Assembly: GCA_947505565.1 (NCBI GenBank)
Contig: CANNLB010000312.1
Coordinates: 1 to 5,032, forward strand
Source: Acidobacteriota bacterium
Lineage (GTDB): Bacteria; Acidobacteriota; Terriglobia; Bryobacterales; Bryobacteraceae
Length of the DNA stretch: 5,032 bases
Direction: 5' to 3'
Shown: one piece after another, positions 1 to 5,032 of the stretch
Numbering within the stretch: position 1 is the stretch's first letter
Layout: each line of letters starts with the position of its first letter
Position numbers and translations under genes: made by a program
Notes under the pieces: model-generated
The model's input: the letters and a program-made list of their open reading frames with translations, nothing else
Database searches by the model: none
Told to the model about the DNA's origin: nothing

Positions 1-19
1 ACCAAAAGGCCTCGACTGG

Positions 20-868
20 TCAGTCAGCGGCTAGTTTGTGAGAAATCCGGGCTAGACCGTTGGGGAATCGGGATTTGGCCGAGAGCAGCAACCGATGAGG
101 CGGGCAGGTGTGGCCCGAGGCGAGGACGAATACGGGTGTTCGAAACGTAACCGGCTCATCCTGCTCTACGGCATCGGCCGCGACGATCCGCGGTCGTCTT
201 TCGGCCATAATCCGCTTGGGGGCCAGGGTTCCAGGATGGATGGAAATGGCTTTTTCGTCGAGCAGTTTTAGGAACGTAAAATCGGGCGAGTAACGCGCCC
301 CGTTGGGGCAGATGGCGCAGGTGTTGCCGCGGACGCAGGCGGCGCGCCCGTCGTAGGGCACGGTGTTCTGGGGGACGGGGGTATTCCAGAACGGAATGCC
401 GGAGCGCTCGGCGCCTCTTTCAAGCGGGCCAAGTTGTAGGTGAGCGGCGAGGGGACGATTGGGATAGGGCTCACTGCGGGCGTCTTCGGCGGAAGGCCCG
501 GGCTCGTCGAAGACGCCCAGTTTCCGCTCGGCCTCGCAGTAGTAGCGTTCAAGCTCGGCCATTCCAGCGGCCAATCCGCCGCGAGGCCATAGAGCGAGCG
601 GAGCCGCAGGTCTTCCTGCGAGAACCGGTTGCAAACTCCTCCCCAGTGCAGAGCCGAGCCGCCCAGGGGCATCGCCCGACCATGGGTTTTCGTCTTAGTC
701 GATTTTGCGTTGGCGATGTTCGCCGCGCTTTTTGAAGTTGAAGCACGTCTTCCCGGCTTCGACGATTCGGATGTTGAACCCGGGCCGCAACTCCGTGAGT
801 TTCAATGAGAGCATGGCGGCAGAGATGCCGCCGCCAACGATGTCGATATCCGCTTCGAGGGTCCTCAT
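20..868 (-). pseudogene. Broken GMC-family FAD oxidoreductase (N-terminal half)
   Basis: The intact form would be a flavin-dependent dehydrogenase of the glucose-methanol-choline family, oxidising a sugar or alcohol. The start ATG (868-866) opens MRTLEADIDIVGGGISAAM, an FAD-binding Rossmann motif, then RIVEAGKTCFNFKKRG. An in-frame TAA (695-697) stands where relatives, as I recall them, have Tyr before ENPW; the frame then resumes with DENPWSGDA. The reading moves frame near 661-673 to GGSALHWGGVCNRFS and DWPLEW, with roughly 15 expected residues missing at the join. It moves again near 557 to ELERYYCEAERKLGV, near 451-460 to SPLTYNLARLKE, and near 413 back to AERSGIPFW. The last stretch includes PYDGRAACVRGNTC, CPNGARYSPDFTF, FVLASGHT and SRFPNGLA. 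Similarity fades before the TGA at 20-22. The C-terminal half with the catalytic His is not in the window, so the gene is either truncated or continues past the left edge. Pseudogene status is well supported; the substrate is unknown. Confidence 0.87.
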
Positions 869-880
869 CGGAGGGCCTTC
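865..880 (-). promoter_or_regulatory. ATGA stop/start overlap and RBS of the oxidoreductase pair
   Basis: The small-subunit stop TGA (867-865) overlaps the oxidoreductase start ATG (868-866) in the tetranucleotide ATGA. A GAAGG motif (880-876, minus strand) lies seven bases before that ATG and can serve as ribosome binding site. This is the classic arrangement for translational coupling, and it fixes both the end of one gene and the start of the next. It also shows the two were a single operon. Confidence 0.7.
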
Positions 881-1344
881 GACTGTTGGTCGGCGGTCGA
901 GAAACCGCGGCAGTCATGCCAACAAATCGCTCGTTCAAGGTAAACGTCGTTGGTTTCGGCGGAGCGAGACCAGAAAGCCATCAGGTTTCTGGCGATGTGC
1001 TGGCCGCTGGGGGCCAACGGCAGGGCGGGTGACACGGGCGGCCGTCATCGAAGCAGCTAACCGCTCCCGGCGTTCCGCAACTGGCAGGCTGGCGACCGTT
1101 GCGCCCATGGCCGCTCGCTGGGTCTGACAGGTCCGCAGCGGAGACGCCGACTTTGTACTCATTCGGGTTCGGCCGTAGCCGTGTTCCATGTCGGCACCGG
1201 GCCGGTATCCGGCCACCCGGGCGTCGAAGTCCGGGCGATCTTGGCGACCGCTTCCGCGGCGCTTCCAAACGCCGTCGCCGCCCACGCGGACCGCAGCCCA
1301 AAAGGGATCGACGCAACGACCTGCAGCCATGCTCGTCGAAACAT
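865..1344 (-). pseudogene. Broken gluconate 2-dehydrogenase subunit 3-like protein
   Basis: The intact form would be the small periplasmic partner of the GMC oxidoreductase encoded just downstream. The ATG at 1344-1342 begins MFRRAWLQVVASIPFG, a twin-arginine-like N-terminus with a short hydrophobic stretch and AWAA, followed by AAEAVAKIAR. The reading must then change frame near 1231 to DFDARVAGYRPGADMEHGYG, and on to SLPVAERRERLAASMTAA. A second change near 1023-1026, explained by one extra base in a short C run, leads to LPLAPSGQHIARNLMAFW, then SRSAETNDVYLERAICWHD and the TGA at 867-865. Start and final stop are in the same frame (160 codons), so the two shifts cancel, but that frame is interrupted by a stop at about 1159. 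A block of expected residues seems absent after AKIAR; relatives I recall are somewhat longer, around 180-200 residues. The family call rests on remembered conserved phrases such as YRPGA-MEHGYGRT and LMAFW-RS-E-ND. Confidence 0.8.
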
Positions 1345-1479
1345 GAAGCCTTGCCTACTGGTGCGTCGCTGGGGACAAGCTCAGAATACAGCGCCAAATG
1401 TCATTCGTATTGCAGTATGATTTTAAGACCATTAGAGTTTCAAATAGAACAAAAAATGGTTTAGTGGGAGGTCTCTGTC
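1345..1479. promoter_or_regulatory. Divergent intergenic region with candidate promoters
   Basis: This 135-bp gap separates the minus-strand oxidoreductase remnants from the plus-strand receptor and should hold the promoters for both. It is visibly richer in A and T than the flanking coding DNA from about 1380 to 1460. For the receptor, TATGAT at 1416-1421 matches five of six bases of a sigma-70 -10 box, but I see no good -35 box at the right distance. On the minus strand, TTGAAA (1443-1438) and CATACT (1419-1414) are spaced 18 bases apart and could form a -35/-10 pair, which would place the two -10 elements on top of each other. Both calls are weak pattern matches. I see no convincing operator repeat, riboswitch or small RNA here. 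Confidence 0.3.
1349..1356 (-). promoter_or_regulatory. Possible RBS of the small subunit gene
   Basis: On the minus strand AGGCAAGG lies just upstream of the ATG at 1344, with AAGG four bases away. The spacing is a little short. It supports 1344 as the start, together with the Tat-like N-terminus that begins there. Confidence 0.4.
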
Positions 1480-1482
1480 TTG
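1466..1482 (+). promoter_or_regulatory. RBS and TTG start of the TonB-dependent receptor
   Basis: GGGAGG at 1466-1471 is a strong Shine-Dalgarno sequence, eight bases before the TTG at 1480-1482. Starting there yields a textbook signal peptide (basic MKTSKVAR, then a hydrophobic core). No ATG lies in frame between the ribosome binding site and the end of the signal peptide, so the uncommon TTG is the likely true start. Confidence 0.75.
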
Positions 1483-4400
1483 AAAACTAGCAAAGTTGCT
1501 CGTTTGGCGCTATTTGCCGTTTGGCTCGCGTCCACTCTTTTTTCTCAGTCGTTCACGGGTAGTGTGAACGGCATTATCACGGATGATTCCGGCGCGGTTG
1601 TCGGCGCGGCCAAAGTCGTTGTCACCGACCGTGACCGCGGAACTTCGTTTCGCTCGGTCGCGGACGGTTCGGGCCGGTTCGTCGTAACCGCCCTACCCCC
1701 GGGAAACTATTCCCTTTCCGTCGAAGCCGCCGGCTTCAAAAAGTATTCTAGTAGCGCCTTCAGCATCGCAGTGCAGGAACAGCGCTCTCTCAACGCGCAG
1801 TTACAGGTGGGCGATGTGACCACCACCGTCGAAGTGGGCGGCTCGGCGGCGCTCGTCAATACGACCATCTCGAACCTCGGGCAGGTGATCGACAACAAGT
1901 ACATTCTGCAACTTCCGAACCTAGCGAGGAACTCAATGAGCCTTGCTTATCTCACTCCGGGTGTCGTCGGTTCCGGCGGTCGCCGGGGCGACAACAATAC
2001 GAACTTCAGCGCCAACGGTTCGCGGAACTCGACCTCCGACGTTCTCGTCGACGGTGCCACGGTCGCGACGGTAGAGCAGAACTCCGGCGTTACCGACCTC
2101 AAGTTCTCGCCCTCGGTCGACGTCGTGCAGGAGTTCAAGATGCAGACGAACTTCTTCTCGGCCGAATATGGCCAAACCGGCGGAGCGGTCGTCAACATGG
2201 TAACCCGGTCCGGCACCAACAGCCTGCACGGCACCGGCTACTACTTCATGCGCGATGCCGCGCTGAATGCCAACGACTGGTTCGCCAACCGCGCCGGTCG
2301 GGCGATTCCGTCCTTTCACCGTGACCAGTATGGCGGCGTGATCGGCGGACCGGTGATCAAGAATCGGACCTTCTTCTTCGGGGCGTACGAATACACCAAG
2401 CAGGAGAGCCCCACGAGTCAACAGGGCAGCCTGCCGACCACCGAACAGTTGGCGGGAGACTTCTCGAAGACCTTCAACGCTGCTGGGCAGTTGATGCAGG
2501 TCTTCGATCCCTACAACACCTTCACTAACGCGGCTGGCAATCTCCAGCGCCAACCTCTCGCCGGCAACATTATCCCGGCTTCCCGCATGAACCCGTTGGC
2601 CGTGAAAGCGCTCTCCTTCCTGCCGAAGCCGAACCAGGCTGGCGCGGCGTTCACCAACGCCAACAACTGGTTCAACCAAGGCGTCAATCCAAGCACCGGC
2701 CACCAGATCACCCTTAAGGGCGACCACAACTTCAACCAGTCCAACCGCCTCAGCGGGCGTTGGAGCAAAGCGATGGGGGATGGCACGAACCCGAATTTGT
2801 TCGGCGAGGGCAACCCTGCTTATTTCACCGGCGGCCCGAACTTTACCCGCACGCAATCCATGGTCGGCGATTTCACCCATGTCGCCAATGCCACCACCTT
2901 GTTCGTGTTCCGCTACGGCTACACCTACTCGAACTTCGGGCGCAATCCCTTCTTCGATAAGTTCGACCCCACAACTCTGGGTTTCGCTTCGAACGTAAAG
3001 GACAACGCCACCAACCTCGTATTCCCTCGCTTCGCTCCAGAAGGCTTTCGCGAGTTCGGCACCGAAGGCTACTGGATCATGGACCGTCAGGAAGCGGTTC
3101 ACCACTGGTCCGGCTTTGTGTCCAAGACGATTGGCGGCCACAATATCAAGGCCGGCGGCGAACGCCGCTACAACCGCCTCGACTACCTCCAACCCGGCAA
3201 CCCCTCCGGCCGGTTTAACTTCGGTCGCGGTGTGACCTGCGCGGACCGCTTCACCTGCCCCGGCAATCAGGGTAATGGCCTCGCCGCCATGCTCCTCGGT
3301 TGGACCACCGGCAGCGAATACCAAATCGAACCGAAGGCGTTCTCCCGATCCGCCTATTGGGGTTTCTACTTCCAGGACGATTGGAAGCTGACAAACAAGC
3401 TCACCGTCAACATCGGCGTGCGCTACGACTTTGACGTCCCGCGCTGGGAAATGCAAGACCGTTACAGCTATTGGGATCTGAATCAGCAGTCCTCCATCAA
3501 AGCTCCCGGCCTCGATACCCGTGGCGTTGTCAAGTTCGTCGACGAAAAGAACCGGTCGCCGTTCGACGCGGACCGCAACAACTGGCAACCTCGGATCGGG
3601 TTTGCCTACGCCCTCAATCCGAAGACCGCCATCCGCTCCGGCTATGGCCTGTTCTACACCCTTTCCCGAGCGACCGTGTTTGGTCGACCGGGCACCGGGT
3701 TCACGATCAACTCGCCGTCGATCTGGTCGCTCGATTCGAACGCCACACTCAACTCGCAGTTGAACAACCCGTTCCCGAATGGCGTCCAGCTTCCTCCGGG
3801 CCGCAGCCAGGGCGACAACACTTTGATTGGGTTCGGCACCGGCACCATTGTTCGCGACAACAACCGGAATCCCGAATACCATTCGTGGAACCTGTCGATT
3901 CAGCGCGAACTACCCAAGCAGACCGTGCTGGAAATGAACTACACCGGTAGTCGTGGCACACACCTCTTCATGCCGATCACGACCTTATCGCCGCTCTCGC
4001 CGCAGTACTGGGGCCTGGGTCGTACGGCGCTCAACGCGCTGGTGCCTAACCCGTTCTTCGGGCAGATCACCGATCCCCGTTCCGCCCTCAGCCAACCCAC
4101 GGTCACCCGGGTTCGCACCCTGCGCCCGATGCCGCATTTTGACGGCACCAGCGTTGGCCAAGCAGAACCGGCCCGGGGCAGTTCCAGCTACCACGCCCTC
4201 CAGCTCAAAGTGGAGAAACGTTTCAGCCAGGGGCTCACTCTGCTGACGCACTACACTTGGTCCAAGATGCTCGATGACGTTTCGCACAGCTCTGGAAATG
4301 TCTCCTGGCTCGGCGGCTCGACGTCGCTCCAGAACATCTGGGATCTGCGCGGCGAAAAGTCGCTGTCCTCGCACGATGTCGCCCATCGCTTCGTCATGAC

Positions 4401-4926
4401 CGGCTCCTACGAGCTTCCGTTCGGCAAGGGCCGCGCTTTTGGCTCCGGCATGAATCGCGTTGCCAATTGGGTTGTCGGCGGCTGGGACATTAGCGGTATT
4501 TTGCTGATGCAAGGTGGCAACCCGTTGCAGGTACTGCAATCCGGTGGCACCATTTGGGACGGCACGCAACGTCCGAACCTGATCGGCGACCCGAGCACGA
4601 CTGGTCGGGTGCAGGACCGGATCGATCGGTACTTCAACCCGGCGGCGTTCTCGCAGCCGTTGGCTGACGTTCCGGGTTCGGCTCCTCGCAACTTGAACTA
4701 CCGCGCACCTGGGATCAAAACCCTGGACGCAGCGTTGTTGAAGAGCATCACGGTGAAGGAAGGGCATCGCCTCGAGTTCCGTATCGAAGCGACCAACTTC
4801 ACCAACACTCCGATGTTTGGTGATCCGGCTGCATCCTTTGGGGCAGTCAACTTTGGACAGATCACCGGGCTACGGAGCGGTGTTGGTCCTCGCAACATTC
4901 AGTTTGGTTTGAAGTACTACTTCTAA
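1480..4926 (+). CDS. TonB-dependent receptor, Oar-like, with carboxypeptidase-regulatory-like domain
   Basis: This is an outer-membrane beta-barrel transporter that would take up a substrate with energy from TonB-ExbBD. It has 1148 residues, normal for the acidobacterial family. Residues 1-24 are a signal peptide (LALFAVWLASTLFSQS). Residues 26-112 form a carboxypeptidase-regulatory-like beta-sandwich: GIITDDSGAVVGAAKVVVTD, then SGRFVVTALPPGNYSLSVEA. TTTVEVGG at 114-121 sits where a TonB box is expected. The plug spans about 125-250 (QLPNLARN, FSANGSRNSTSDVLVDGATV, EYGQTGGAVVNMVTRSGTN). The rest is barrel, with family phrases YGGVIGGPVIKNRTFFFGAYE (about 284-304), FQDDWKLTNKLTVNIGVRYD (631-650), YHALQLKVEKRF, YTWSKMLDD and FVMTGSYELPFGKGR. 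The final strand ends NIQFGLKYYF, with the terminal aromatic residue used by the BAM machinery. Only two cysteines occur (587 and 593). There is no secretin/STN signalling domain. The frame is unbroken throughout. The substrate cannot be told; polysaccharide breakdown products or peptides are possible. Confidence 0.95.
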   Translation: MKTSKVARLALFAVWLASTLFSQSFTGSVNGIITDDSGAVVGAAKVVVTDRDRGTSFRSVADGSGRFVVTALPPGNYSLSVEAAGFKKYSSSAFSIAVQEQRSLNAQLQVGDVTTTVEVGGSAALVNTTISNLGQVIDNKYILQLPNLARNSMSLAYLTPGVVGSGGRRGDNNTNFSANGSRNSTSDVLVDGATVATVEQNSGVTDLKFSPSVDVVQEFKMQTNFFSAEYGQTGGAVVNMVTRSGTNSLHGTGYYFMRDAALNANDWFANRAGRAIPSFHRDQYGGVIGGPVIKNRTFFFGAYEYTKQESPTSQQGSLPTTEQLAGDFSKTFNAAGQLMQVFDPYNTFTNAAGNLQRQPLAGNIIPASRMNPLAVKALSFLPKPNQAGAAFTNANNWFNQGVNPSTGHQITLKGDHNFNQSNRLSGRWSKAMGDGTNPNLFGEGNPAYFTGGPNFTRTQSMVGDFTHVANATTLFVFRYGYTYSNFGRNPFFDKFDPTTLGFASNVKDNATNLVFPRFAPEGFREFGTEGYWIMDRQEAVHHWSGFVSKTIGGHNIKAGGERRYNRLDYLQPGNPSGRFNFGRGVTCADRFTCPGNQGNGLAAMLLGWTTGSEYQIEPKAFSRSAYWGFYFQDDWKLTNKLTVNIGVRYDFDVPRWEMQDRYSYWDLNQQSSIKAPGLDTRGVVKFVDEKNRSPFDADRNNWQPRIGFAYALNPKTAIRSGYGLFYTLSRATVFGRPGTGFTINSPSIWSLDSNATLNSQLNNPFPNGVQLPPGRSQGDNTLIGFGTGTIVRDNNRNPEYHSWNLSIQRELPKQTVLEMNYTGSRGTHLFMPITTLSPLSPQYWGLGRTALNALVPNPFFGQITDPRSALSQPTVTRVRTLRPMPHFDGTSVGQAEPARGSSSYHALQLKVEKRFSQGLTLLTHYTWSKMLDDVSHSSGNVSWLGGSTSLQNIWDLRGEKSLSSHDVAHRFVMTGSYELPFGKGRAFGSGMNRVANWVVGGWDISGILLMQGGNPLQVLQSGGTIWDGTQRPNLIGDPSTTGRVQDRIDRYFNPAAFSQPLADVPGSAPRNLNYRAPGIKTLDAALLKSITVKEGHRLEFRIEATNFTNTPMFGDPAASFGAVNFGQITGLRSGVGPRNIQFGLKYYF

Positions 4927-4931
4927 ACTAA

Positions 4932-5032
4932 CTAACCGCCCGCAAAGCAGTAAAGCGCGCCGCGCGTTCGGAGATACATTTTGTTATCGACGAACGCCGG
5001 CGTCGCGAAGATGGGCTCGTCCATCTCAACAG
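4932..5032 (-). CDS. C-terminus of a PQQ/BamB-like beta-propeller protein (partial)
   Basis: Only the last 32 codons are in the window; the gene enters from the right edge and stops at TAG (4934-4932). The residues include MDEPIFATPAFVDNKMYLRT and end GALYCFAGG. A short segment of the type E-P-I-F-(A/S)-(T/S)-P-A-x-V-(D)-x-(K)-x-Y-(L/V)-R-T, then LYCF, is characteristic of the last blade of secreted PQQ-binding-like beta-propeller repeat proteins that are common in Acidobacteria and Planctomycetes. Many of these lack a demonstrated PQQ cofactor and enzyme activity. The gene converges on the receptor gene with only five bases between the two stop codons. The family call comes from this short motif alone; whether the full protein has catalytic or other domains cannot be seen. 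Confidence 0.68.
   Translation of the reverse strand, partial: VEMDEPIFATPAFVDNKMYLRTRGALYCFAGG

Noticed and set aside
20..1344. Frame breaks as sequencing or assembly errors
   Set aside because: Not fully excluded, but less likely: the adjacent 3447-base receptor frame has no break, and the damage includes a substitution-type stop and apparent multi-base deletions as well as single-base slips.
705..1464. Plus-strand open frames over the oxidoreductase remnants and the intergenic gap
   Set aside because: Their translations are arginine- and proline-rich with no family features, while the minus strand gives recognisable gluconate dehydrogenase subunit 3 and GMC sequence over the same bases.
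1933..3882. A 649-codon open frame antisense to the receptor gene
   Set aside because: Its codons are exact complements of the receptor codons, so it needs only the absence of TTA, CTA and TCA in the sense gene, which is expected in GC-rich DNA. It has no recognisable domain and lies wholly within a clear family member.
3985..4767. A 260-codon antisense open frame in the 3' part of the receptor gene
   Set aside because: It is in the same complementary codon register as the longer antisense frame and ends exactly at a sense TTA leucine codon. It shows no protein family features.
4955..4966. GC-rich near-palindrome GCGCGCCGCGCG as a terminator
   Set aside because: It lies inside the convergent coding end, has no usable loop and no following T run in either direction.
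1..5032. CRISPR array, tRNA, rRNA, insertion sequence or phage genes
   Set aside because: I saw no regularly spaced repeats, cloverleaf-like sequence, rRNA signature, terminal inverted repeats or transposase motifs.

Overview
The window looks like chromosomal DNA from an Acidobacteriota bacterium, most likely of the Solibacteres/Bryobacterales type. This rests on three things. There is a roughly 1150-residue Oar-type TonB-dependent receptor with an N-terminal carboxypeptidase-regulatory-like domain. Beside it lies a gluconate-dehydrogenase-subunit-3/GMC-oxidoreductase gene pair. At the right edge is the tail of a PQQ-type beta-propeller protein. All three families are abundant in that group, and the coding DNA is GC-rich. 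The assignment is inference; there is no rRNA or marker gene here.

Layout. Positions 20-1344 (minus strand) hold the remains of a two-gene oxidoreductase operon. The upstream gene (1344 to 865) is a small Tat-signal-bearing subunit resembling gluconate 2-dehydrogenase subunit 3. The downstream gene (868 to about 20, possibly running off the left edge) is the FAD-binding N-terminal half of a GMC-family oxidoreductase. The two still overlap by an ATGA stop/start junction, but both are broken: an in-frame TAA at 695-697, several single-base frame changes, and two places where a short block of expected residues is missing. No single open frame describes either gene; the products emerge only when the frames are joined.

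A 135-bp, locally AT-richer divergent intergenic region (1345-1479) follows and should carry the promoters. The window is dominated by an intact 1148-codon TonB-dependent receptor (1480-4926, plus strand). It starts at TTG behind a clear ribosome binding site, has a signal peptide, and ends in a normal beta-barrel C-terminus (KYYF). Five bases beyond its stop, a convergent gene ends (4932, minus strand). Only its last 32 codons are visible, and they read like the final blade of a PQQ/BamB-like beta-propeller protein.

Functionally, the receptor would import an unknown substrate across the outer membrane, and the broken pair would once have been a periplasmic sugar/alcohol dehydrogenase module. 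Whether they ever worked together is not shown by the sequence. The clean 3.4-kb receptor frame next to the heavily damaged pair argues for real gene decay rather than poor sequence quality. I found no CRISPR array, tRNA, rRNA, insertion sequence or defence system, and nothing that I would call a new biological system.
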